This document shows, piece after piece, positions 11,779 through 23,019 of a stretch of DNA of 64,000 nt (position 1 is its first letter; every line of letters begins with the position of its first letter). Where the stretch lies: assembly GCA_018806985.1 (NCBI GenBank), contig JADANN010000202.1, forward strand, positions 558,001 through 622,000. The letters run 5' to 3'. A program made the position numbers and the translations under genes. The notes beneath the pieces are model-generated. The model ran no database searches. It was not told the DNA's origin and worked only from the letters and a program-made list of their open reading frames with translations. The stretch is from Angiostrongylus vasorum (taxonomy: Eukaryota; Nematoda; Chromadorea; Rhabditida; Metastrongylidae).

Positions 11779-14700
11779 GTGAGCATATAAGCATATAATT
11801 AGTGTTAATGAATGCGTAGTTATACCGATGTTATCTTTTAAGGTATTCGACGACATGTGAAAAAAAAGATCTAACATAAAGCTGGGCACTAAACTGAATT
11901 AGGAAATTGGTGACAGGAATGAAAATCAAATTATTCTATATGTTAACACAATCGTGACAGCGCAACCTATTTAGGGCTCTCACGGTGCCGAAGAAAGAGA
12001 TCCACCTACTCCGGTGTAGTATTTCTTGAAAAAGCTGCATCGTCGTGGATGTGTTCATGAGGGCTTTCTTGTATATCTTTATATTTCGGATGTGTTTGTT
12101 ACACAAAAATAGCTTTCTACTAACTCCATTTTCTGAACTGTTATATGATTCGGTTTCCTCTTAATTATCTATTATTAGTTATTTTTTTTTATTTTTCATA
12201 ACTTATGCTTTTTAGTAACTCCCACATCCGAGTTTCTATTAACCTCGGCATTGATTAAATAATTCTTTCTACTTCGGTTTAGCAAACTCGAGGTGTTCTA
12301 GTATTTCTTTATTTACGAACAGGCTGACGTTTCGGCGGATTTCGCCTTCCTCAGAGCCTGGAAGGATCAAGTTGACTGCAATCTACACGGCCAAACACCT
12401 CCATAACCAAACAGGGAAAATGCTGAACCAAGGTTTCAATCATATTGAACACGGAGTCTTTGCACGCTCACCGCGTTCTATGAGTCTTCCACTAAATATG
12501 TCACGTGGAGACCAACCACACAGTCCACGTGGAATCGTGGTGTGCCCATCTCATCAGAATAACAAGCTTATATACTCCCCAATATCACGCGTGATAATGA
12601 GGCATTCCTCGCTGCGGTTCATTTTCGGATTCTTGGAATTGATCCAGAATTCCTCGAGAGTTTTGCGCGCTTGTGTTTTCGATTCCTGCGCCACGATCGT
12701 AACCCCTAATTCAAAATCTTCTCCGTTATATCTCTGCGTCCTATCCGTGCCTAGTGGGGTACTTGGTTTACGTTTGCCGACTAGTTGTTCTTTTATACGA
12801 ACGCAGAGTGGTCAACCCGTTTCGCCAAGATATTCGTCCCCGCACGCTTTACAAGAGATCAGAGAGACTGTACCCGAACTCATGCAGCCATCGTCTCTAC
12901 CATTGGGGCAAATTATACAATTTTGCGTTGCACATAGACGGTCGTATAGGCGGTTAAGAACTAGTTGGCGTCTTACATTACTCGATGGGATTTCAATTAT
13001 CGTTACCGAATTCTCTAGACCGGCCCTTCTTAAACGGCGTTTCGTAGCTGCACTTACTTCATTTGAAATGAAGGGTAGGATATAACGGGACCTTATTGCC
13101 GCTAGAGTTGTCGTTGGGGGGCCTGTGGTTTCCTCTACACCTATACCGAGTTACAGTTTCGTAGCCATTAAAAATGGCTATTTGCCACGCCAAGTTCCGG
13201 GACTCCTCTCTCTGCTCCTTTCCTGTGCACACGCTGGTAACTGTTCGAAACATGGTTCTCAACAAGCGCCCTTTTCGTGTGAGAAAGGTGAGAGGAGAGG
13301 TAATGAACCAAGATATTTTTACTTCTTGGCTTTCGATGCCAGTTCGTAACGTAGCCGTTTTCTGATAAGTTAATGTGCACGTTCAGAAATGGAAGCCAGT
13401 TTTCTTTTGGTTTCTCTCGGGTGACACTAATATACTCTGACTGTTCGTTTAACAACTCGAAACATCTGTCAATTTCCCAATTTCCTCTTGTGTTGAACAA
13501 ATGACCAAGCAGTCATCTATATATCTACGGTAGAGTAACGGCCCGAGACCGGTCACTGGTGCTTCCATCTTAGACATGAATGCAATAGCAAGGCTTGGTG
13601 CCAATCGTTGTCCCATTGCCAGCCCTCTCGTTTGTGCGTAATATCTCCCGGACCATCTGAAGATTGAGCGGTTTAGGCACTCCTTTAAGAGTGTCGTCAA
13701 CTGCTGAATCGAGAAACCATACATGTTTTTTGCTCCCTGGTGTTGTATAAGGAGCTCGCGGATAGTTTGCATAACGGAGTCATTCGACACGTTTGTATAG
13801 AGGGCGGTGACGTCGAAGGACTCCATCACGTACGCGGTGTTGGGCTGAACAGTACGTAGACGACCCAGGAACATTTATTTAGGTGTTCGTTATATGGGCT
13901 GGAATGTACTTCAACAACTGGGTAAGCATTAGGGTTATTAACCAAGTTATTCTATCCGTAGGCCCGTCCACGCAGCTAAGGATAGTTCTGACCTTAAATA
14001 ACGATGGGTCGGTAGACCCGAGATCATCGCTGGATAGTAACTTATGGGTATTGATAATTAAGTACAGGACGGGACATGTTGGCAGGTTATCTTTGAGTTG
14101 AGAGATAACTGGTCGTTTTATCCCAGCCGCTCTTGCCATTTTAACCCATTCCTTGTTTAACTTTCTGTATTGACTTTCAAATTCCTTCTCAGACGACGGC
14201 CGATAAAGGGAAGCATCTTCAAGGTGCTTTTCCTTTATCTCAACATCTAACTGATGGTGAATTACAACGAATTCTCCACCCTTATCACTAGCCGATAGTC
14301 TTATGTTTTTCGGTCTTTTCAGCTTTCGTACCTCCGCATACCACGTTTTTGCATTTCAGTGAGGTTGGAGCAGTATCTCTTTGCGCGATAGTGATTAAGG
14401 ACCTTGAAAGTTTCATTCGTAAACATCCGAAATTTAACATCAACTTCATTATTGGTCTCTTGCTTGAGGAAATGGTGGTACTGGTAGTGCCCTACTTGTT
14501 GTTGTTCGCGCCTATTTAGAGCTTCATACTTAGCTTTTTTGCGGAGTCTGTCTTGAAGTTCGTGTAAACTGCATGCGACCCTACGCAAGGTTACCTTAGA
14601 AATGGGTTCAAATGGGGAGAATCTCGATCCCAATTCTAATAACGAGCGCGCACCATCAGGGAGAGTTATGCTTCCTAACACGGTTAGCCTTGAATTCCTT

Positions 14701-17700
14701 TGCACATTATTTATCCTACTGTGACTCGTCTGATCTTCGTTGACGGTGTTTCTGTATGCTCTTGAAGCCGTGTTATGCAATTTACTCAAAAGGTCTTCGA
14801 ACTGGGGATATTGGGCAGTATATAAGCCTGTTATTCTGATGGGATGGATACATTACGATTCCGTGTGAACTGTGTGGTTGGTCTCCACGTGACATATTTT
14901 GTGAAAGACTCCTAGAAAGCGGTGAGTGTGCAAAGGCTCTGTGTTCAATGTGATTGAAATTTTGGTTCAGCATTTTCACTGTTTGGTTATGGAGGTGTTT
15001 GGCAGTGTAGATTGCAGCCAACTTGGCCTTTCCAGGCTCTGAGGAAGGCGAAATCCGCCGAAACGTCAGCGTGTGCGTGAATAAAGAAATAGTGGAACAC
15101 CTCGTGTTTGCTAAACAGAAGTAGAAAGAGTTATGCTTTTTACTTTTCTTTTTTAATTTACATCCACTCCTAAGTGTATTGATGATCCTTTCTCATCTGT
15201 ATCATAATGAAAGGTCTTCTAGCTATCCACTGGCTATCCCATCTAATTTTTGTTGCATAGATTATAATGTTGCATAGCAAATTTCAAATTCGTTCAAATC
15301 CTTTCTTTCTAAAGTGTTGTATTATCACGTCGACGACAGCAGTAGCCGTAAATAGCTCACAGACGCTTTTGTTGCGCGATGCACAGCCAGAGTTAATTCT
15401 CCAATAGGCTCTTTCATGCTGAGAAAAGTTCAAAAATGTACTCGAGCATCCCGGCTAAGAGTAAATCTTGGCCAGAAGTCGCTTCTATGACGACAATTTT
15501 GTAGTCAACTAGTTAGGAAATGGTGCGGACATGGCACGGGTGTCGAGACTTTAGTGGAAGGGAGAATATTGCTAAGTGAACAAATTAACACTGAAATTGT
15601 AACTGTTCTGGAAACCACGCGATGAAAAAGTGATTCACGAAGACCAGTTGGAGATAATCGTGCCTGAGATTGTGTTCATTTTGTGCGTTAACTATTCACG
15701 CTCTACGCCGTCATAAACTTTCTCTGTGTTTAGTTTCTATTGATCTCGACGATCACGTTAGGTACTCGGAGAATTGGACAACTGATGTAAGAGGTTCCTT
15801 TGAAGGGATGCGAACATCACGACGCAACTCGTGGATCGGCAGTCGCTGAGCGAGGCGATTCCGTGGGCGGATTTGGTGGTGTCGGCAGGCGGTGATGGCA
15901 CATTCCTCACTGCAGCCGCCGCTGTGGTTGATCATACTCCTGTCGTCGGCATCAACACCGATCCTGTCGGGTACATTCTAGCTTATTCGTTTAGTTAATT
16001 TCTACCGAACTGTTGTTTTAAACTTTGTAAACACTTGTTTCTGCTTTTTTGCCAAAAATAATGGAAATATAGTAGCTTAAACTAAAAGTGTAAGGTACCT
16101 ATCGTGTTAGATTTAATAAGAATGACTTTGGAAAAGAGAGAACAAAAGGGCTTCACCCTTTTGCTTTGGCTGTTTGTTACCAATTGATAATGAAAACACA
16201 AGCTATCAACTCTGTGGGATTGGCGATTAATTTGTAGTCGTGTTCAGATCTGAAGGATATCTTTGTATTGGTGGAAAGAATCCTCCACCCGATCTATTCC
16301 AGCGACTTGTCGAAGGAAAATTCCGGTTGGCTTTTCTTCAACTCAAGCGTGGTCTTTACAAAATCTTCCCATTATATACAGTTGCATTATTTTTTATAAC
16401 TTGCTACAAATTATTAATCTTTATAATTTCTAAGTTTTCTAAACCTTTAATAAAAAACTCATCTCATTTATGGATTTATCTTTTCAAAACTTTTTTTTTC
16501 TTGTAATGGCTTAACACGTAACGCTCGAAGCTGAGTGGAGCATTTTAAAAGTTGGGAAATACGTAGTCTGACAGAAATTACTTTGCTTTATTGCCTTACT
16601 TGTACACACAATTTTCACGCGTTCTGTTATTTCAATTTTAAGCACGTGAAAATGTGAGATTTCTAGAAACATTTTAAGCTGAATTCAAATGTTCTAAGTT
16701 TCCAATGTAAATGCAGCAACCAGAAAGGTAAACGACACACCAACAGACACAATGGTATCCTGCTGGACAAAATCCCACTTGTTCAATTGTTTTCTTGTTA
16801 GAAATGGGAACCTTGGCGCAGAAAATCTGGAAGAAATTAGTTTCGTGGGCTTTAGTCAATCATGGTTTTATTTTGGTAAATGAAAGTTATTTCCACCTTG
16901 TTGACCAAATTCTGTAGATGCTAATATTTTTTGTTTCAACTGATAAAGTCTGGTATGATCTGAGATGTGTTGCTTTGAAATTGAAAGCGGCCATCATTTT
17001 CGCATCGAACGCATTGTGTTCAATGCATTTATGTTGAAATGTGTCAGCCAATTTTCAAAAGTGGTAAATCTGAAGAAAAGTGGTTAACTAAATTGTTGTG
17101 AAATACTTTTACTTCAAAGAAAATATTAATGTTGTAATATGCTTAAAGGCGCGTGTGGCGCAGTGGTTGGAGGCACCACTGCGACACACACGTGGAATCG
17201 ATCCCCGCGCCCATGGCCCACCAAGCCTTCCATCCCTCCAGGGTCGGCATATTGGTACCAGACTTGTCTGGGATGATAGCAGCACTGGCTCGATACATCG
17301 GTAGGCCACCGCTAGTCATTGTAAAGGCCAGATATGCATTCAATCACCTCCAAACGATGCTTAATGAAGTCGAATGCATAGCGCATCCTACAGGGATTGA
17401 TTATAGTATGCTTACTGTTATAATTGTGTCTGTTATTTGCTGGGATTTATGTTATTAATGTTATAAAAGAAAATAACATGAAAACTTTCATGTATGCGAA
17501 GCGCAGTCGAATTCGAGTCACTGTTCTGAACAGAAAATCAGCGACGAAAAACGGTTGTATCTTAGCGCTGAATGAGGTTTTTGTGGGAGAAAGCGAAGCG
17601 GCAAAAGGTGACTAATATGTGATTTTTTTCTATTGTATGATCCGTCATCACATTTATTGCGTGAATCAAAGCACTTCTTTCACTCTATTCATTTCCCTTG

Positions 17701-19882
17701 AACTCATTGTCCATAAGGGTTTTCGAACATTTCCTGTGTTGTGCTGGTTCAGTATTTCGTCGTGCTAATGAATTTCGTAGAATGCTGGTATAGTCGTTTC
17801 TCCTTCTAATGTTGAAAAAAGTCGAGATAAGACGGACGAGAGCCTACGGAGAGGTCGGACTAGCAACTTGATTCCTAATGGAGTGCATCACTAAGCACTG
17901 CACTAGTCTCCACCCTACTTGTATGTAATAAGTAATGACAGTGCAGTAGCATATTACGCTGGCTCATCAAATGTGCTGGTCTTAAAACTTCTCACAATAA
18001 TTTCGTTGTCACATATACTTCGTGTGAGGAATTGGTTGGGTTTGGGTGAGTGTTTGAGCATCTGTCGTTTTCTCTCCTCAGAAACAATTGGAAATTAATG
18101 GATAAAGTGTCGGTTTTTCCTTGAATCAGATGTAGACATGATTGCACTTTCTGTATCATCACCATACGCTGTTCCCACCTCTTGTGGATCGAAAGGAAGA
18201 CCACTTAACCGATCACTAAGATTATGATACGATGGCAGCGATTTCTTTGCTTATCAACCTTATTACACACTTAATATTAGATTATAATTGATTAGACATC
18301 TATAACAACCGGCATTATAGCGAACCATAACATATCCTCTGTAAACCATGTTAAATGTAAGCAACCGTTGTTGTGACGTGTTGCCATTCTTGAAGATACC
18401 AAATAGCACGACAACTGATATCCCTTGGTTCGTAAGAGGAGGTGACGGCCTTTTGTGACGAAATGGGAATCTCTTGTACGATGTTTAGGTCACGTTAGAG
18501 ATTTCACGATCATTTTTTGTTAGAGTTGACCATTCAGATATCGAATAAGTAACTTCTTAATGCTTCAAGGTTTCTACATACTCGATTTCGATCGATGATC
18601 AACCTATGGTTAAGCAGAAGAGCAGTGGTCTCATCGTATCGACGGGTACTGGAAGTACGAGTTGGTAAGTAAATCCTTTGAATAAAGGGCTGCTTGGTGA
18701 TCGAGAGTAATAAAATATGATTTAGTGGGAAGTAAGGAACGTAGTTTGCCCAAAGCAAGACAATATCCATTTCCTAGAATAAGTTGAGAATTCTTCGAAG
18801 TCAAAACTTGCCAGAATGGCTTAGTGTAATAAATGTTCGATGTTCACATCTTGCTTGAGTATTTTGCATAATCCTTGTTGAAAACAGGTACTACGGTATG
18901 AATCGGGTAGAAGAACAGAGCGTTGCGGCAATTCTGGAAGCTATGCATAGCCTTGGCGTTGAGGTGAAGACGAATATGCGCAAATTAGCTAGCGAGATTG
19001 CGAAAAAGATGAACGACAAGATCGTCTTCGAACCTAGTCATCCAAGTTTGTCATTTCGACTTTTTAAAATTCACTTTCCATGTGATGCTCACAGTGTTTT
19101 ATAGAATACAATTGCCATATTTTCAACAACATGAATCATATATAGCTCATACTTAGAATATTTCCGACAGCGTTTGTCATATATGACTCGCATTTGTTTT
19201 GCCATGCATTTATGTTTATGTTGAACGAATGAGAAATAACGACTGTGATAAAAAGTTCGGCAGTAGTTGTAATGAACAGCAACACGTAGTTAAGAGTTAC
19301 TAAAAGAAGTCTTAATAAATTAATTACACTGTGAAACAACTACTATGATGCTGAGGTATTTGCAAAACTCCAGATCGCAGGTGTATGTGGTGGGGAACGA
19401 ACGCGCTATTCCCCTTTCCAGGTGCTAACGCGTTCACCACCACATCATGCGGGTCCTTCGTTTCGCCTCCTTCTCAGCTAGTTCTATCGATCAGCGCCAT
19501 CAGCAATCATCTGTCAACGGGATTAAAATTGTAATAGGCAGTGAATAAAAAGTTAACATTGTAACTACACTGTGCTAAATTATCTTATTATAACACATGT
19601 CGACCATGTCTTTGTAGAAAGAAAATTAAGGGAAAAAACGAAAGCCTTTTGATAAATGTGTAATCCATTCCAGATTTCGCGTACTCAATTCGCGAGCCGA
19701 TTTTTAACGGGACCTATAAGCGAACAAAAGTACGTGGCTTCGCTCGACGCATTCGACTGAAATCTAAGTGCTCTAAAGGATTTTTGGTGTTGGACGGTGC
19801 GACGAAGATCCCGTTCAACAACGGCACCGAAGTTTTGCTGGAGATCTTCGAGGCGGACGCTCTACGAACTATCACGTTGTAG
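11594..19882 (+). CDS. mitochondrial-type NAD kinase (NADK2 family), split gene
   Basis: NAD kinases phosphorylate NAD+ to NADP+ with ATP. The NADK2 branch acts in mitochondria. Supported exons are 11594-11778, 15806-15970, 16248-about 16325 or 16351, about 17470-17607, 18570-18664, 18888-19045 and 19674-19882 (stop TAG). In order, the product shows the TRLDWEKQKHP start region, the ATP-site motif GGDGT, GINTDPVGSEGYLCIG, ALNEVFVGES (the NE motif), VKQKSSGLIVSTGTGS, and a C-terminal part with FAYSIREPIFNG and KSKCSKGFLVLDGA. Phases agree at junctions 1-2, 2-3, 5-6 and 6-7. The 3-4 boundary is uncertain. The 4-5 junction fits only if one A is dropped from the A4 run at 17603-17606. A 5' exon with the start codon is missing or is the one at 8720. 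Intron 1 carries PLE-1. I do not give a nematode gene symbol because I cannot check orthology. Confidence 0.9.
12326..12354 (-). ncRNA. hammerhead ribozyme core, PLE-1 left end
   Basis: Minus strand: CTGAGGA, one extra A, stem II GGCG/CGCC, GAAA, CGTC, followed by AGC, which can pair with the GCT before the core. It has the same architecture as the copy at 10425. Confidence 0.75.
12554..13085 (-). pseudogene. PLE-1 GIY-YIG endonuclease domain
   Basis: The minus-strand frame reads CATQNCIICPNGRDDGCMSS, then SCKACGDEYLGETG, a stop, and then PLCVRIKEQLVGKRKPSTPL. Further on come ARKTLEEFWINSKNPKMN and a natural stop at 12554. GDEYLGETG is the GIY-YIG-type core, preceded by the Cys pairs typical of the Penelope-linked subfamily. 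The in-frame TGA at 12812-12814 falls right after the core motif, so this copy is broken. Confidence 0.85.
13100..14318 (-). pseudogene. PLE-1 reverse transcriptase
   Basis: On the minus strand it begins with LSASDKGGEFVVIHHQ (about 14265-14310), a hallmark of Penelope-like RTs. It continues with RTILSCVDGPTDRITWLI, then AYVMESFDVTALYTNVSNDS (RT motif with the first catalytic Asp), GLAMGQRLAPSLAIAFMS, and YRRYIDDCLVICSTQEE with an intact YIDD. LPFLNVHINLSENGYVT follows in another frame. Breaks in frame lie near 13876 and near 13485. The catalytic residues I can see are intact, so decay is by indels. Confidence 0.9.
14319..14789 (-). pseudogene. PLE-1 N-terminal domain
   Basis: A 156-codon minus-strand frame containing ITLPDGARSLLELGSRFSPF and FKVLNHYRAKRYCSNL. 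It is clearly homologous to the frame at 24594-25211 of PLE-2 (TIPESPHSLFELRPSFAPSQ; LKILNHYRRRKFVSNL). It lies directly before the RT. The first part of the protein, which should begin MPRLI, is replaced here by the inverted end. Confidence 0.75.
15039..15067 (+). ncRNA. hammerhead ribozyme core, PLE-1 right end
   Basis: CTGAGGA (15039-15045), extra A, GGCG/CGCC stem II with AAATC loop (15047-15059), GAAA (15060-15063), CGTC (15064-15067), AGC following. GGCT before the core can pair with AGC. Confidence 0.78.
15135..15805. other. rest of NAD kinase intron 1
   Basis: AT-rich intron sequence between PLE-1 and exon b. Nothing else recognised. Confidence 0.5.
15806..15970 (+). CDS. NADK2 exon b (GGDGT exon)
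   Basis: Acceptor CCTTTGAAG, donor GTCGG|GTACAT. Encodes DANITTQLVDRQSLSEAIPW, then ADLVVSAGGDGTFLTAAAAV and VGINTDPVG. GGDGT is the nucleotide-binding motif of all NAD kinases. It starts in phase 2 and ends in phase 2, both matching the neighbours. Confidence 0.93.
16248..16325 (+). CDS. NADK2 exon c, 3' end uncertain
   Basis: Acceptor GTGTTCAG. Encodes (G)SEGYLCIGGKNPPPDLFQRL and VEGKF. The family has an SEGHLC motif at this point. The donor is either TTCCG|GTTGGC at 16325 or AAGCGTG|GTCTTT at 16351. The second is phase-compatible with an acceptor at 17469. Confidence 0.8.
17148..17402 (+). repeat. SINE1 (tRNA-derived)
   Basis: Plus-strand SINE1 inside a NAD kinase intron. The head shows GCGCGTGTGGCGCAGTGG (box A) and GGAATCGATCCCC (box B-like). 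The central block has GTACCAGACTTGTCTGGG. The 3' part ends in CAGGGATTGA without the usual CTTTATCC tail. Confidence 0.88.
17470..17607 (+). CDS. NADK2 exon d (NE motif exon), 5' end uncertain
   Basis: Encodes MYAKRSRIRVTVLNRKSATK, then NGCILALNEVFVGESEAAK. RSRIRV and LNEVFVGES align with RQRIRL and LNEVFIGES of the mammalian enzyme. The donor AAAAG|GTGACT gives phase 1, but the next exon needs phase 0. The A4 run at 17603-17606 is the likely fault. The acceptor at 17469 has a weak pyrimidine tract. Confidence 0.8.
17690..17915 (-). repeat. SINE3b (tRNA-like head variant)
   Basis: Minus strand: CTAGTGCAGTGCTTAGTG (box A-like) and GCTAGTCCGACCTC (box B-like) near 17915-17850, then a body ending in the AAAACCCTTATGG region. 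Same family as 4340-4590. Confidence 0.55.
18570..18664 (+). CDS. NADK2 exon e
   Basis: Acceptor ATGCTTCAAG, donor AGTTG|GTAAGT. Encodes VSTYSISIDDQPMVKQKSSG and LIVSTGTGSTS(W), matching the KQKSSGL and TGTGS region of NADK2. It ends in phase 2, which the next exon completes to Trp. Confidence 0.92.
18888..19045 (+). CDS. NADK2 exon f
   Basis: Acceptor TTGAAAACAG, donor CATCCAA|GTTTGT. Encodes (W)YYGMNRVEEQSVAAILEAMH and on to MNDKIVFEPSHP. It starts in phase 2 and ends in phase 1, both consistent. Confidence 0.9.
19345..19560 (-). repeat. SINE2 (tRNA-derived)
   Basis: Minus-strand SINE2 with GATATTTGCAAAACTCC, GAACGAACGCGCTATT, TAACGCGTTCACCACCAC and a GTTAACATTG end. It sits in the last NAD kinase intron. 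Confidence 0.8.
19674..19882 (+). CDS. NADK2 terminal exon
   Basis: Acceptor CATTCCAG. Encodes (N)FAYSIREPIFNGTYKRTKV, then RGFARRIRLKSKCSKGFLVL and DGATKIPFNNGTEVLLEIFE, ending ADALRTITL and TAG at 19880-19882. SIREPI and the C-terminal DG(G/A)..F.F.NG pattern are family features. The phase agrees with exon f. Confidence 0.93.
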
Positions 19883-20737
19883 TGTTGTGAGTAGTGCTTC
19901 GGCTCCAAATTTCCCACTTCCCTAGTGATGGCTATCTTCTAACGCCACAGATTGTAAAGGTAATTTCGTAGTCTGGAACTTTGAAGCGTTGTTCATTGAA
20001 TGTGTGATGCTATCACTGGCACCCATTGTTATAATTGTTTGAAGCCTGTCTGTAGCAGTATCTTCGGTGAGCACCTCTTCAGATACGCTTATGATACCTT
20101 TAATCGACACAAAGCGCCTATCCATTCTTAGGATTAAGTTCTTTTCCTAAGGTATAGTGGTTGATAATAATTGCGTTCATTTAATTGTTAAGAATTTTCT
20201 GAGCTGCTTTTTCATACTTTTTTCCTTTTTTGCATTCCTTTAGGCTCTTTGATGTGTGTGATTTGATTCTTACTGTTTATTAATAATTTAAAATGAGACC
20301 TTTCTTTTCTCGCAGTTATCCACATTGTTCTAAGGCGTCGGGTTAATTATCTAACACACTTGAGAAAGTTTTTTGTGGTACTATTAACATAACATAAACT
20401 ATTATTTTCATTTAGTTTTGATGTTGAAGCACTGCTGCACTGAGACAACCATGGACATCTTTTCAGCGAGTTGTTGACAATTTATCCCATGTTCACTGAA
20501 AGCCGTAGAATCGTTCACCTGATCCAAAACCGCTTAGCGTAGAGAAAAAGCTTGTACAAAAGAAACCTGCAATCTCAACCGTCGTTAGACATCTGTCAAA
20601 AATATGAGGGTATTTCATTACGGATGCATTTACATATGCGACCACGAGTAATTCAACTATTCGATTCGTTCTCTCAGAAGGTCAATCTTGCTTGCGGCCT
20701 GAGAATCTGTTCTATTCTTTCGCTAATGACACCATGA
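19883..20737. other. downstream of NADK2, nothing recognised
   Basis: Presumed 3' UTR and intergenic DNA. No gene recognised. Confidence 0.4.
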
Positions 20738-21200
20738 GCACTTGTTCAGCTTGTATTCTTTCACTGATAAACTAACACGAGGTTGGTAAAAACCTATATT
20801 CGCAAACGTTTCGGCGCGTTTTGCTTTCTTAGAGTCGGGATGATCCGAGTCGATTTTCCACAAATCTTCCTTCTTCCGATGTGGGTCTTCATGATCGCAT
20901 TGGACCACCGAATGAACAAACTCACTCGGCGGCGGTCTTTTTATACAAGGTAGTTGTTATTGGTAGTGGTTGGCCGCTGATAATCGCTTGTTTTTCTCCG
21001 GAAATTTCGTACTACAGCAGTCGTTATCATTTTCAGCTAGCAGAGAGCGTAAAAATATATCAAAAACCGATTTTCCGTTGACCTCGAGCTGTGTTCAAGT
21101 TGATTCAACTCGATGCAATATCGAAGACCCACATTGAAAGAAAGAATAATTGTGGATCAATCTCTTGTTAGCTTATCAGTGAAGGAGTACATATTGAGCA
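20738..21200. repeat. degenerate element with inverted ends
   Basis: The left end reads GTATTCTTTCACTGATAAAC. Its inverted partner near 21165-21190 reads TTAGCTTATCAGTGAAGGAG, with a second inverted pair (GATGTGGGTCTTC near 20880; GAAGACCCACATTG near 21125). At 20790-20835 the minus strand reads CGCGCCGAAACG preceded by a CTCTAAGA-like word, resembling a worn hammerhead. Probably an old PLE-type terminal repeat or fold-back element. Confidence 0.45.
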
Positions 21201-21689
21201 GTCATACCGAGTTTATTAATGGGAAGCCAGTTTTTGAAATACTAGTTGAGCATATTTCCTTTCGTAATACTCTGCTAGCCGTGCTAGGTACGATTTTTCA
21301 AGATCTTGAGCACGGATAATCACAACTGTTCCGGATCAACGAGAGGTTTCCAACCTCACTTTAGGATTTTTACAGCGCAGCAGCAGTGCATGTAATTGGC
21401 CGACCGACCAATCAAGGGCAATGTAATAAACCTAATCCACGTTGCATACCGTATATGACTGTATAAAATGAATGTTCTGGTCATATGATGCCGAAATAGA
21501 TCTGCTGAGACCTTGTTTTACTATGATGGCTAAGAGTCCTCCACTCTTGAAAGATAGCAATTTGTTTTTCTTGTTTTTTTCTGTAATGATGCACAGAAAT
21601 ATTGGACAAATGTGAAGAATGGACCACCCTGAAATTCATTCTACATCCTTGCTAACAGGTCTGTCATGGATAGTAATCATACCATAAAG

Positions 21690-21959
21690 CTAAAAAAGCT
21701 CTCGGCGTTGATCAATCCCTGAGAGATACGCCATCCACTCGACTTCATTAAGCACCGTTTGGAGGTGATTGAATGCATATCTGGCCTTTACAATGACTCA
21801 CAGTGGCTTACCGATATATCGAGCCAGTGCTGCTATCTTCCCAGCCAAATCTGGTACCAATTTGCCAACCCTGGACGAATGGAAGGCTTGGTGGGCCGCG
21901 GGAGTCGATTCCACGTGTGTGCCGTAGGGCACCTCCGAACACTGTGCCACACGCGCCCT
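21690..21959 (-). repeat. SINE1 (tRNA-derived)
   Basis: Complete minus-strand SINE1, with GGGCGCGTGTGGCACAGTG head at 21959 and AGCTTTTTTAGC tail near 21690. Confidence 0.88.
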
Positions 21960-22674
21960 AATTATACCATAGTACGAGAAATATGTGTGTTAATGTAGTG
22001 TCACACGCTTAATGTCGTTCAAAAAATTGCAGATTTTTTCAGTTGATATTGTTGTTGCTGGTTGTCTTATGTGCTCACTTCGAGGAGGAACTATTATGTA
22101 TACAATAGTTAATTTCTATTGTAAATTAATGGGCGACAAAACCAGTGGCAACAGAATTTCTCTGCGTTCCTGGCATCTATTTCTACCGTTACTACAGAGT
22201 GTGTAATTTCGCGTCATGCATAGACGGTCATACAAGCGGCGTTTGCATGAGCTTGGGTACGGTATACTTGGTCTTTTGTTAAGCAAGCGGAATGAATATA
22301 TAAAGAGGAAGTGAGTGGACCACTCCGCGCCCATAGGAATGAACACATAGTGGGTAAAATTAAAGCTAAAGAGCATACTCGCACATAGGACACGAGTGGT
22401 AAAGGAGATTTTTGTGTGAGTTAACTGAATAAAATTTTATGAAAGACTTCGTATTGCTTGATCACCCAGGAAAATACAGCTGTTTTTTCTAGATATGGAC
22501 ACAATTCTTCTATTTCACAAAAACCACAGTAGAAAGCAGCATATTTATTATCAGTACTATATCTCTATCATTCCATAAGCGAAGCTCTGCTCTCAACCCT
22601 GAACGTGGAAGTTTCTCAGTGGAGAGTACCATAATAAAATGAACCATGAAAAAGAAAATCGAAATTCCCAGGAT
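21960..22674. other. unannotated stretch, possible PLE endonuclease debris
   Basis: Around 22195-22265 the minus strand contains GACCGTCTATGCATGACG and ACCGTACCCAAGC, which resemble the Cys-rich start of the PLE GIY-YIG domain. The rest is unrecognised. Confidence 0.35.
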
Positions 22675-22798
22675 CGACTTTCTATTAACCTCGGCATTGG
22701 ATTATAAATCCATCGTTTTCACTCCGAGCAATCACGAGGTTGTTAAACAGCCTACGTTTCCTTCCGTACAATAACACACATACAACACAATCATAGCT

Positions 22799-22826
22799 GA
22801 CGTTTCGGCAGAATCGTCTTCTTCAG
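22799..22826 (-). ncRNA. hammerhead ribozyme core, PLE-2 left repeat
   Basis: Minus strand: CTGAAGA, extra A, GAC..GCC stem II with one A-C mismatch, GAAA, CGTC, AGC. The flanking GGCT can pair with AGC. Confidence 0.68.
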
Positions 22827-23019
22827 AGCCTGGAAGGGCACACTAATACGCAACTTACTAGATCAAACGCTTCAACAGCACAAACAGAAAGATGAGAGTC
22901 TAAATGGTAGTCACATGGTCAACAGCTGCTCGAGAAACCCACCGTTTTTTACGTGCCTTCCACTGAGGAAAAGCCGCTGATCACCGTCGCATATGGTCGA
23001 CGACTGCATCACCCCCCCA

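Larger units (their letters stand above)
12232..15134 (-). mobile_element. PLE-1: Penelope-like retroelement with inverted ends
   Basis: An element of about 2.9 kb coding on the minus strand, antisense within NAD kinase intron 1. Its ends, about 12259-12580 and 14808-15134, are long inverted copies of one terminal repeat, each with a hammerhead core. Coding order on the minus strand is N-terminal domain (14319-14789), reverse transcriptase (about 13100-14318) and GIY-YIG endonuclease (12554-13085), the layout of Athena/Penelope-type elements with an endonuclease. At the left edge the minus strand reads ATGCCGAGGTTAATAG at 12251, the start of the PLE frame, as if another unit had begun there. 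Frameshifts and a stop show that it is inactive. Confidence 0.88.

Noticed and set aside
12372..13085. 237-codon plus-strand open frame
   Set aside because: It lies opposite the PLE-1 GIY-YIG domain, whose minus-strand reading has clear family motifs.
17148..17215. tRNA gene
   Set aside because: A and B boxes are present, but the sequence does not fold into a proper cloverleaf with intact acceptor stem and it recurs as the head of many SINEs. The same applies to the other SINE heads.
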